DNA of 64,000 bases from Bacteroidales bacterium. Lineage in GTDB: Bacteria > Bacteroidota > Bacteroidia > Bacteroidales > UBA932. Both the position numbers and the translations under genes were made by a program. This document shows, piece by piece, positions 41,746-50,056 of this stretch. Within the stretch, counting starts at the first letter, position 1; each line of letters starts with the position of its first letter. The stretch is taken from NCBI GenBank assembly GCA_024401745.1, contig JAKSKK010000001.1, forward strand, positions 1 through 64,000, given 5' to 3'. The notes below the pieces were generated by a model. The model saw nothing but the letters and a program-made list of their open reading frames with translations. It was not told the origin of the DNA and searched no databases.

Positions 41746-44643
41746 ATGAATAAGAAGCTAGCAGCAGTATTGATTTCCGTTCTGGCATACGCCGGCGCTG
41801 GCGCTCAGGTGTATGTCGATCTGGACATGCTCCAGAAGAACCAGAACACCAGTCTGAGGATGACCTTGCAGGACTCGAAGACCAAAGAGCCTATCCCGTA
41901 CGCCACCGTGTACATAATCCCGCAGGGCGACACTACCATTACCAACTTCGCTCTGTCCGACACCAAGGGAAAGGTCGAGATCGAGGACATCATCAGCGGC
42001 AGGTACGAAGTGAATGCCGAGATGATGGGCTACAAGCCATATATCAAGGTCCACAATCTGAGCGGATGGGAGAACAATCTCGGTTTCATCGACCTTGAGG
42101 AGGACCCGAACTTCATCGACGCCGCTTCGATCACCGCCCTGGCCAATCCCGTGACCATCAAGAAGGACACGATAGAATTCAATGCAGCGGCCTTCCATGT
42201 GGGCGAGAACGCCATGCTCGAGGACCTGCTGAAGAAGATGCCCGGCATGGAAGTGGCCGACGACGGAACGGTGAAGGTGAATGGCGAGGCGGTCGACAAG
42301 ATCACCGTGGGCGGCAAGACCTTCTTCTTCAATGATCCTGCCATGGCAGTCAAGAATCTCCCCGCCAAGGTCGTTGACAAAATCAAGGTCATCGACAAGG
42401 ACAAGGATGACGCGGAATTCACCGGCATAAGCACAAAGTCCGACAGGGAGAAGGTCATGGATGTGCAGCTGAAGGAAGAGTACCAGAAGGGTTGGTTCGG
42501 CAACGCCAAGCTCAGCGGAGGCTCCACCTTGGGCAAGGATGCCGACAACGAGCTCCTTGATGACATCGGCGCCTTGTTCAATGCCAATGCAATGGCCGCC
42601 TGGTACAACGAGACAGATCAGGTCACCTTCCTCGGTAACGGAAAGAACGCCGATAATCCCGGCAGCTCGTCTGCGCTGCTGATCATGGATGGTGATATGG
42701 ATGAGTTTGCCTTTAAGGAGGGCCAGGTCACCTCTGCGCAGGCTGGCGTAAACTACAATACCGAACGCATCAAGGGAATGGAGGTCAGCTCCAACGTTGC
42801 CTACAACTATTCCCAGAAGGACGCACGCGAGAAGTCGTTCAGGACCTCTCTGCAGCCCGGCGGATCTGAAATATACACCGACGGCAACTATGAAGGCATA
42901 GGAACCGACAACAAGGTGAGCCTTAACATCGAGGCCGAAAAGAAGGACCACAGCAAGTTCATGTTCGAAATCTCGCCCAGAATATCGTTCACCACAAAGG
43001 ACCGCAGCGTTACAAACTCGTCGGAAACCACAGGTGATGGTGGAGCCATGAACAGCAGCAATTCCACGACATCGTCTCACTCTGACATATTCAAGTCGGG
43101 GACCTACATTTATGGCGGAGTCAAGGATATGGGCAAGAAGGGACGGTCCCTTACCGCCATGGGCTACTTCGACCTGAAGAATACGTCCGGAACCAGCCTG
43201 GAGAACTCAGAGACCATCTTCGCAGGAGCATCAGACGTCAGAAACCTGAACTACGACAACGACGAAGAATATCTCGAACTAGGCAGTAGCCTGACATACG
43301 CCGAGCCTCTGTCGGAGAAATGGACTGTGCAGGCCAGGGTAGAGGCTGATTATGAGAATCTCGACAATACCAAGCAGGCTTTCAACGTAGACGGCAGCGC
43401 CAATGACTACTATTCATCATGGTCGCATAACCATGATATTACCATCAGCGAGCGTTTGTATGCACAGTACAAGAAGAGCGACGACTTCAGCTTTTTGTTC
43501 GGTGCCTCTGTCTTCGAGGAGCAGAATGTGACGAATTCCCGTACCATCTGTATCGAGAGCGCGGTTGGTGAGGACGAGTGGTTGCTGAACTGGGCTCCCG
43601 AGGTCCAACTGGAATGGAGCAAGAACTTCACGAATGTCCACATTTATTATCAGGGTTACAGCAGCACTCCCTCGGGAAGGAACATCATTCCTGCCCTGGA
43701 CATCAGCAATCCTGTGTACATTTCTACGGGAAACATCTATCTCAAGCCGTCCTTCCAGCAGTATGTCAACGCAAGCGTTAACGGCAGCAATCCCAAGACG
43801 GCCATGTTCTACCGGCTGTCATGTTCCGGCTCATCAACAAGCAATGCTACAGTCTTTGCCAGTTGGTTCGACGCGAACGGCGTGCGCTATTCAATTCCTG
43901 TCAATTCCCGCAAGCCGGGCACTTCGCTTTCCGTCTATTGCTCCTTTGGCGCGCCTCTAGACAAGCAGAAGCGTCTGTCATTCTCAGTAACCCCTTACGT
44001 CAGGGTAGGAAGCAATGTGAGCTATCAGGCGAATGGCACTCTGCCCGGCTTCGACAAGGATCAGTTCAATTATGACGAGATGATGCGTCAGTTCTGGGGC
44101 GATCCTTCAGGAGATCTTTTCTATAGCGGAAAGAGCGGATTCAGCGAGAGCCGCACCACTACCGTCAATATTGTAGCGACTCCGAAACTCACATACAGGC
44201 TTGACCGTTTCAGCGCATCAGTGTCCACGATGTTCGACCACAGCAGGAGCCGTTACTCTCTTGACAGCAAGGCCGACATTAACACCTGGGACTTTGCAGT
44301 CAAGGGATCCGTCCTCTATGAGACCAAAAAGGGATTCGAGTTCGGAACCGACGCGGCATACTACTTCTACCGCGGTTACACCGACGGATACGGTGATCCC
44401 TCCCTGATCTGGAACGCCAAGATAAGCAAGACCGTGAAGTCTCTGGTGTTCAGCCTGGCATGCGCCGATATCCTGAATCAGAACAGGTCGCTGAGCAGAA
44501 CCGCTTCAGGCGAGTACTTCCAGGATACCTACAGCAACGTGATGGGCCGTTATTTCCTTTTCGGCATCTCATTCAACTTTGGAAAGATGAACGCCAAGAA
44601 CAACAGCAAGGTCCAGAATGCTATGTACGGCATGATGTTCTGA
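41746..44643 (+). CDS. TonB-dependent-receptor-like outer-membrane beta-barrel protein
   Basis: A 965-residue exported protein (leader ending GAGAQ). Residues about 35-115 form a carboxypeptidase-regulatory-like domain (EPIPYATVYIIPQ to SGRYEVNAEMMGYKP). A plug-like section follows (LLKKMPGMEVADDGTVKVNG to VVDKIKVIDK), then a long barrel of aromatic strands ending RYFLFGISFNFGKMN. This matches the OMP beta-barrel family found beside receptors rather than SusC; no SusD gene is adjacent. The ligand is unknown. Co-transcribed with a protein bearing a TonB C-terminal domain, which suggests energised uptake or signalling. Confidence 0.83.
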   Translation: MNKKLAAVLISVLAYAGAGAQVYVDLDMLQKNQNTSLRMTLQDSKTKEPIPYATVYIIPQGDTTITNFALSDTKGKVEIEDIISGRYEVNAEMMGYKPYIKVHNLSGWENNLGFIDLEEDPNFIDAASITALANPVTIKKDTIEFNAAAFHVGENAMLEDLLKKMPGMEVADDGTVKVNGEAVDKITVGGKTFFFNDPAMAVKNLPAKVVDKIKVIDKDKDDAEFTGISTKSDREKVMDVQLKEEYQKGWFGNAKLSGGSTLGKDADNELLDDIGALFNANAMAAWYNETDQVTFLGNGKNADNPGSSSALLIMDGDMDEFAFKEGQVTSAQAGVNYNTERIKGMEVSSNVAYNYSQKDAREKSFRTSLQPGGSEIYTDGNYEGIGTDNKVSLNIEAEKKDHSKFMFEISPRISFTTKDRSVTNSSETTGDGGAMNSSNSTTSSHSDIFKSGTYIYGGVKDMGKKGRSLTAMGYFDLKNTSGTSLENSETIFAGASDVRNLNYDNDEEYLELGSSLTYAEPLSEKWTVQARVEADYENLDNTKQAFNVDGSANDYYSSWSHNHDITISERLYAQYKKSDDFSFLFGASVFEEQNVTNSRTICIESAVGEDEWLLNWAPEVQLEWSKNFTNVHIYYQGYSSTPSGRNIIPALDISNPVYISTGNIYLKPSFQQYVNASVNGSNPKTAMFYRLSCSGSSTSNATVFASWFDANGVRYSIPVNSRKPGTSLSVYCSFGAPLDKQKRLSFSVTPYVRVGSNVSYQANGTLPGFDKDQFNYDEMMRQFWGDPSGDLFYSGKSGFSESRTTTVNIVATPKLTYRLDRFSASVSTMFDHSRSRYSLDSKADINTWDFAVKGSVLYETKKGFEFGTDAAYYFYRGYTDGYGDPSLIWNAKISKTVKSLVFSLACADILNQNRSLSRTASGEYFQDTYSNVMGRYFLFGISFNFGKMNAKNNSKVQNAMYGMMF

Positions 44644-44647
44644 TAAT

Positions 44648-45670
44648 ATGAAGAGATTGTTTCTTGTTTCGGCCCTGATGGCCTGCGTGCTGGCTTCGTG
44701 TCAGAAGATAGAGATGGGTGAGCATTCCGTCACCACCGCATACTGGCAGTCGGCACTGCCTGATGACATGCCTGTCTGCATGGTGTCGCTCCCCGGCGCT
44801 CATGATGCCACCACCTCCAGCATAAAGATTCCTATAGTCAAAGGCTTTGCCAAGACGCAGGTGATACCGATCGACAGGCAATGGCAGTATGGCGTCCGCG
44901 TGTTTGACCTGAGACCCGCGGTAGTGGATGACGATCTTCTGATCTGCCACAGCACTATCAAGACCAAGACCAGCTTCGCCGACGCGATAGGCAGCATACT
45001 CGATGCCCTGCAGCAGAATCCCAGTGAGTTCGCCGTCGTGGTCATCCGCCACGAGGAGGAGGCTGACGGCTGCAGCGATAAGTGGGCCGGAATGATGGCG
45101 GACTACATCAACAGCCTGAGGTTCGACAAGGTTGTCCGTGACTTCAGTCCCGACATGACCGTTGGCCAGATACGAGGCCGCATCCTTTTCCTTCTCAGGG
45201 AGGACATTGGCAACGAGTGGATAGGTGCGCGTCTGCGCGGCTGGACTTCAAGCGACGAGATCGAAAGGCAGAAGTCGGCGACTATAGGCGACGGCGTGCT
45301 CTGGGTCCAGGACTACTATGATCCCGATGGCGCCGATGACAAGATGGATGCAATCAAGGGTCTCATGAGCAGTTTTGCCGCCAACACCGTTCCCGATATC
45401 TGGTGCATCAATCATGCGTCAGGATACAATTCCGCAATCTTCGGTGCTCCCAACTACGGCTCCAATGCAGAGAACGTGAACAAGGCAACCGCAGAGTATA
45501 TCCGTACACTCAAGGGGAGTGTAGGCTTCGTGCTGATGGATTTTGCCGGAGCGAAGCATTACAAGTCTTTCGACGTCGGCGGCGATGAGCTGGTAAGGGC
45601 CTTGATAGAGCAGAATCCGCTCAAGACCAAGGTCTGCTTCCAGGAAGGTGTTTCATATTATGAAGATTAG
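44648..45670 (+). CDS. PI-PLC X-domain phospholipase lipoprotein
   Basis: A 340-residue lipoprotein (lipobox LASC, Cys18). The phosphatidylinositol-specific phospholipase C X domain is recognisable by PGAHDATT (His52, Asp53), FDLRPAV (Asp87, Arg89) and LICHST (His101); the spacing His52 to Arg89 is the same as in Bacillus cereus PI-PLC (His32 to Arg69). It should cleave phosphoinositides or GPI anchors, or the cell's own inositol lipids, to cyclic inositol phosphate. The second of the metal-independent acid/base histidines supports activity. Overlaps nothing; two bases before the M28 gene. Confidence 0.87.
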   Translation: MKRLFLVSALMACVLASCQKIEMGEHSVTTAYWQSALPDDMPVCMVSLPGAHDATTSSIKIPIVKGFAKTQVIPIDRQWQYGVRVFDLRPAVVDDDLLICHSTIKTKTSFADAIGSILDALQQNPSEFAVVVIRHEEEADGCSDKWAGMMADYINSLRFDKVVRDFSPDMTVGQIRGRILFLLREDIGNEWIGARLRGWTSSDEIERQKSATIGDGVLWVQDYYDPDGADDKMDAIKGLMSSFAANTVPDIWCINHASGYNSAIFGAPNYGSNAENVNKATAEYIRTLKGSVGFVLMDFAGAKHYKSFDVGGDELVRALIEQNPLKTKVCFQEGVSYYED

Positions 45671-45671
45671 C

Positions 45672-46952
45672 ATGAAGAAAGCATTGGCATTGCTGCTGGG
45701 CCTGGCGCTTCTGTGCTCGGGTTCCCACGCTCAGGACACAGCGCATTTCAGAAAGATCGTCAAGGACCTGAGCTCTGCGAGGTTCCAGGGCCGTGGTTAC
45801 GCCAGGGACGGAGTGGTCAAGGCCGGGAAGTACATAGAGTCCGAGTTTAGGAAAGCCGGTGCCGAGGAAGTCACGATGCAGCCTTTCACCCAGGACGTGA
45901 ACACTTTCCCGGGCAAGGTCAGGCTCTGGATAGACGGCAGGAGGATGCAGCCAGGCAGCGAGTTCGTCATGAGAGAGTATTCGCCTGGAGTTCATGGTGA
46001 AGGCCCGCTCTACTATATAGACACGCTGAACTACGATGGCGACAGGATCATCGCCGATCTTTGCCGTCCTGAGAATGAAGGCTGCTTCGTGGTGTGCGAC
46101 TTCTGGTTCACATACAAGCATTCAGCCGATTTCAAGAAGATGCAGACAGACGGCGAGTGCCTCAATGCCGGTCTTGTATATACCTGGGACACGCCTCTCA
46201 AGTTCTATAAGGCATACGCCAACAGGGTGGTCGACAAGCCCATCATCTGGGTGCCTTCTTCAGTGCTGAACCATGCGGACGGCAGAAGAGCCAGCCAGAT
46301 ACGCGCTGACGTCGACAATGAATTCCTGACCGGCTATGAGAGCAGCAATGTGATCGCGAAGGTAAGTGGTGTCCGTCACGACAGCTGCTATGTGTTCATA
46401 GCTCACTATGACCATCTCGGCAACTTCGGCCGCAGGCTTTATTTCCCTGGTGCCAACGACAATGCGTCCGGCACAGCCGCCATCATAACCATGGCAGAAT
46501 ACTATGCCGTGCACAAGCCGATGTACGACATGTACTTCATCGCACTCAGCGGAGAGGACACGGGCCTTAACGGCTCGGCGTATTTTGTGGAGCATCCCGT
46601 GATGCCGCTCGAGAGCATCAGATATGTGTTCAACTTCGACATGATAGGGGACAACAACCCCGTGCAGTACTGTGAGGTGAGTCCTCAGGGCCTGGCCGGA
46701 TTCAGGCAGATGGAGGCGATCAACGCACAGAAATCATATCTCAAGGGCTTCAATCTCGGAGAGCTCGCTGCCAACAGCGACCACTGGAGCTTCGCTCGGA
46801 AGGGTGTGCCCTGCATAATGTTCGAGAATGAGGGCGGCGAGGCCTTCCCTCATTATCATACCGCGCAGGACAACATGACCACCATGCGCTTCGAGACATA
46901 CGAACCGCTGATGAATCTCGTGAAAGATTTCATCAGCGGCTATGATAAATGA
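45672..46952 (+). CDS. Secreted M28-family zinc aminopeptidase
   Basis: A 426-residue exported peptidase (leader LLCSGSHAQ). Motifs of the two-zinc M28 family are in order: IAHYDHLG (His), PGANDNASGTAA (bridging Asp), SGEDTGLNGS (catalytic Glu), NFDMIGDN (Asp) and HYHTAQDNM (last His). A PA-like region precedes them. It may release N-terminal residues from peptides outside the cytoplasm. The start at 45672 follows the PI-PLC stop; ATGs at 45648 and 45660 overlap that gene. Last gene of the luxS operon; it converges on the esterase gene with 12 bases between stops. Confidence 0.9.
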   Translation: MKKALALLLGLALLCSGSHAQDTAHFRKIVKDLSSARFQGRGYARDGVVKAGKYIESEFRKAGAEEVTMQPFTQDVNTFPGKVRLWIDGRRMQPGSEFVMREYSPGVHGEGPLYYIDTLNYDGDRIIADLCRPENEGCFVVCDFWFTYKHSADFKKMQTDGECLNAGLVYTWDTPLKFYKAYANRVVDKPIIWVPSSVLNHADGRRASQIRADVDNEFLTGYESSNVIAKVSGVRHDSCYVFIAHYDHLGNFGRRLYFPGANDNASGTAAIITMAEYYAVHKPMYDMYFIALSGEDTGLNGSAYFVEHPVMPLESIRYVFNFDMIGDNNPVQYCEVSPQGLAGFRQMEAINAQKSYLKGFNLGELAANSDHWSFARKGVPCIMFENEGGEAFPHYHTAQDNMTTMRFETYEPLMNLVKDFISGYDK

Positions 46953-46964
46953 TATTTCTGTAAT

Positions 46965-48818
46965 CTACAGGAAGAGACAGCGTGATGTTCCTATCACTCC
47001 GCCTTCAGTGATCAGGTTCACGAAGAACATCGTCGTTCCTTCAGGGAGCTTGAATGACACGGTGCTGCCCTTCTTGGGCTGAGGTATCTCTGCCTTCTGC
47101 CAGTTCCTGTCTTTCCAGAGGACGGTTCCTTCGGCCTCGGTGCTGTAGATCAGCTCAATCTTCCCGACAGTGCGGCCAGCCGTGTCGTATTCGACAACTG
47201 CCTTGCCGTTCTTGCCCATGTAGGGCATTGCCACCTTGGGCAGATCGGCTTCTCCCTTGAATAGATGGTCAGCAAGCTCATATATCTCTACCGGCCTGCC
47301 GTCCTCGAAGGCACCGTCAACATGTATCATGGGCGCGCGCAGGGCACAGTAGCTGTCGGGGAACTGCGCCAACGTCTTCTGGTACTGCTTGAAAGAGAAG
47401 AATCCTTCCGTTGCTCCGGCTGTCCATAGCAGAGGAACGTCGATACTGCTTAGGTAGTGGCTGGGATCCCACAGTTCGAGCCATCTCTCCCATACCTTGC
47501 CGCTGCGTCCGGCATTGGCGTCGAACTCTCCGAAGTATGCACAGCCGTAGACAGGCGCTGCGAACTTGTACCTCTTGTCGATGGCGGCGCTCAGCAGGGT
47601 CAGGTGACCGCCCCATGAGTTGCCGGTGACACCTATGCGCTCAGGGTCAACGCCGGGCAGCGAACGCAGGAATGAGTGGGCGAGCATGATGTCGGCTACA
47701 GCGCAGTAGCACCACTGCTCCTCAACGGGGCGGAAGCTGTGCTCGAAGTCGCCGCAGTCGATCTTGATGCCGTCGGGAATGAACGCCCAGTTGCCCCAGG
47801 AGAGGTCGTAGGGATTGCCCTCGATGCCTACGGGGAACTGTCCGTTCAATGCCATTGAAATCGCCGCATAACCGCGCTTGTTCCATTCCTTGACCCAGTT
47901 GGCATACGCTGATCCTTCTCCACCATGGATGAGCACTACGCCCGGCACAGGATGCTCTGCATCTGCTCCTTCGGGAAGAGAGTAGTATGCGAAGAACTTG
48001 GTCTTGTCGCCCCTGTAGTCTATTCCCTCAAGCAGAGCAGCAGTGACCCCGTCTTTGTCAAGCTTGGGCATATGGGTGGCCTTGGGTGCGATGTAGAGCT
48101 TGTCGGTGTCCCAGTAGACCGAGATTCCTTCAGTGCGGGTCCCCATGTCGAGGACGTCAGAGATACAGTCTGCAACGACTTTTGCGGCTGCATCGATGCC
48201 CGTAGGATTGAGGTGGGCTCCGTCGCCGCCTACGTAATACTCAGGATGGCAGCCTACCTCCTTGAACAGGTCATCTATGACGACGTCCTTGTCGGCCATG
48301 AACTTCAGGACAATGTCGTTTCGCTCTATTCCCATCTGGGTCTGAGGCGCGAACTCCTTCATCTCGGGCTTCACCCAGATGACGGTGTTGGTCGCCCAGA
48401 TGATTCGTGCGTGGGGCGCTCCGGAGCGTATTGCACTGTAGAGCTTTGGCACGTCTGCGGCGAACTGTTCGCTGGTATAGCCGGAACCATGCAGGCCGTT
48501 GTTCACATGCACGATGTCGAAGTCATACTGGGTAAGGATCAAGCGTACCTCGTCGAGGAATGACGGGTCGCCTAGCGACTTCGATGTCGCGAGCCTCTCT
48601 ACGTATGCCTTTCCTTCGAGATTCTTTTCCACTCCGGCATTGTATTGCCTGGTGATGGAGTCGCCTATCAGAAGGACACGAGGGAGGGCGTGGTCATTGT
48701 TGTTCGGGCCCCAGATGTCCAGCCATTCTATGTCTTCGCGGATTACGTCCGTTGCCGTCTGTGCCGACATGGCCAGAGGCAGGATTGCCAGTGTGGCAAG
48801 CAATATGATTCTTTTCAT
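46965..48818 (-). CDS. Secreted two-domain esterase: SGNH hydrolase plus alpha/beta hydrolase
   Basis: A 617-residue exported protein (leader ending PLAMSAQ). The N-terminal half is an SGNH/GDSL hydrolase: LLIGDSITRQYN with the nucleophile serine, VNNGLHGSGY and GDGAHLNPTG with the Asp/His pair. The C-terminal half is an alpha/beta hydrolase of the acetyl xylan esterase type: VVLIHGGEGSAYANW, GVTGNSWGGHLT with the nucleophile elbow, and a late histidine in PMIHVDG. Two esterase activities on one chain suggest removal of acetyl or other acyl groups from polysaccharide. The start at 48818 shares ATGA with the upstream gene; the ATG at 48827 is less likely. Confidence 0.8.
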   Translation of the reverse strand: MKRIILLATLAILPLAMSAQTATDVIREDIEWLDIWGPNNNDHALPRVLLIGDSITRQYNAGVEKNLEGKAYVERLATSKSLGDPSFLDEVRLILTQYDFDIVHVNNGLHGSGYTSEQFAADVPKLYSAIRSGAPHARIIWATNTVIWVKPEMKEFAPQTQMGIERNDIVLKFMADKDVVIDDLFKEVGCHPEYYVGGDGAHLNPTGIDAAAKVVADCISDVLDMGTRTEGISVYWDTDKLYIAPKATHMPKLDKDGVTAALLEGIDYRGDKTKFFAYYSLPEGADAEHPVPGVVLIHGGEGSAYANWVKEWNKRGYAAISMALNGQFPVGIEGNPYDLSWGNWAFIPDGIKIDCGDFEHSFRPVEEQWCYCAVADIMLAHSFLRSLPGVDPERIGVTGNSWGGHLTLLSAAIDKRYKFAAPVYGCAYFGEFDANAGRSGKVWERWLELWDPSHYLSSIDVPLLWTAGATEGFFSFKQYQKTLAQFPDSYCALRAPMIHVDGAFEDGRPVEIYELADHLFKGEADLPKVAMPYMGKNGKAVVEYDTAGRTVGKIELIYSTEAEGTVLWKDRNWQKAEIPQPKKGSTVSFKLPEGTTMFFVNLITEGGVIGTSRCLFL

Positions 48819-50056
48819 CTGTTCCATATTGATTTGATGGTTTCTTCCTGTGAATATCCCTCAGGGTATGTTTCTGACCTTGTGTTTGCGTAATATGCAT
48901 GACGACCGCGACCCAGAGCCGGGTTCGTTATCATGCGCATCGTGCACATCTGGAGATGTCCGTTGGAATCGGTCGCGTGCAGCCAGTCGTAGGCGTAACG
49001 CAGCCAGTCGTTCCTGTCGTTCTCGCTGAGGGTCGAGAACCAGGTGATGTCGTCATATCCCCAGATGAACTCGTCGTCAGGGTTCGGCTGCCCGGGCTTG
49101 CCGTTTGTGCCGAAATTGTCGAACTCGACCAGATAAGGCATGCTGTCGGCCTGCCATCCGCTGGGAGAGACGGCACCTTTGCTCCGGCAGTAGATGCCAT
49201 CGCTGTGGCCCACCTCGAGAATTCCCTTGTACGGCTCTTCTGACACTTCTTTGATCCTAAGCGGGAAGGAGTTGAAGTCCAGAAGGCTTTTCCCATCCAC
49301 GACGAAGCCACCCTTGGGCGTGTGTCCGTCCAGCAGGATGTAGTGGCGCCTTGCGTGTGCTGCTGCATATTCCCTGATCTTGTCAAGAAGCTCGATGTAG
49401 TTGCTTCTGTCAGGGTCGTCTGCGCTTATCAGCTCTACCTGACCGAGATGCAGCGCTTCTACGCCGACGTTTATGTAAGACACTGCAAGATAGTAGAACC
49501 AGAGCTTGGTCTCCATGTTGTTCACCATAGGTACGCCGCCGCCACGCTCGCCCCAGCGTACAGGGGCGTCAGGATCAAGTCGCTTCACCATGTCGGCGCT
49601 GCAGAAGTTCCTCTGCTCGGGTTCCAGGCCGAATGCCTCGAATGCCCAGGCGGGGACAGGCACGTTGTTCACATCAGCGCTGACATATTCGAACAGGCAT
49701 CCCTGGAATATCATGTCAGGGTCGTACGAATGCATTCTTGTCGTGAGCGAGTCGGCAAAATTAAGGAAATGCGGGTCGTTGAGCTTGCTTTCGCCTCCCC
49801 AGCAATAGATGGAGCGGCCTATGAACTTCGCGCCTATGTTGAGGAGCATCCTGATGTCGTCCTCCTTGTCGGGCAGGGTGTAGCCCTCCGGCTTTCCGTC
49901 ATGCAGGAAATAGACCTGGGTGACGCTGCGCTCGAGGTAATTCTCCAGCACTTCTCTTGAAATGCTGCCGTCGAAACTGTAATCCGGCTTTGCGTCTTTG
50001 CTGCAGGAAACAAGCGCTGCAGCAAGAATCGCCATTATTATGATAGTCTTTTTCAT
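48815..50056 (-). CDS. Lipoprotein of unknown family, possible TIM-barrel glycosidase
   Basis: I do not recognise this 413-residue lipoprotein (lipobox ALVSC). The sequence has the rhythm of a (beta/alpha)8 barrel: IGAKFIGRSIYCWGG, MIFQGCLFEYVSA, ETKLWFYYLAVSYINVGVEALHLGQVELI, HYILLDGHTPKGG, GILEVGHSDGIY and FIWGYDDITWFST. Carboxylates sit at strand ends (Glu in LFEYV, Glu in QVELI) where retaining glycosidases keep their pair, but this is inference. It lies between a GH38 mannosidase and a two-domain esterase with stop/start overlaps on both sides, which strongly suggests a role on the same glycan. Confidence 0.75.
   Translation of the reverse strand: MKKTIIIMAILAAALVSCSKDAKPDYSFDGSISREVLENYLERSVTQVYFLHDGKPEGYTLPDKEDDIRMLLNIGAKFIGRSIYCWGGESKLNDPHFLNFADSLTTRMHSYDPDMIFQGCLFEYVSADVNNVPVPAWAFEAFGLEPEQRNFCSADMVKRLDPDAPVRWGERGGGVPMVNNMETKLWFYYLAVSYINVGVEALHLGQVELISADDPDRSNYIELLDKIREYAAAHARRHYILLDGHTPKGGFVVDGKSLLDFNSFPLRIKEVSEEPYKGILEVGHSDGIYCRSKGAVSPSGWQADSMPYLVEFDNFGTNGKPGQPNPDDEFIWGYDDITWFSTLSENDRNDWLRYAYDWLHATDSNGHLQMCTMRMITNPALGRGRHAYYANTRSETYPEGYSQEETIKSIWNR

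Noticed and set aside
41758..43080. 440-codon open frame opposite the outer-membrane barrel gene
   Set aside because: Explained by high G+C and codon bias of the barrel gene; the encoded sequence has no known domain or signal.
41746..44643. SusC-type importer
   Set aside because: No adjacent SusD, and the N-terminal and plug segments look like the OMP barrel family found outside polysaccharide utilisation loci.
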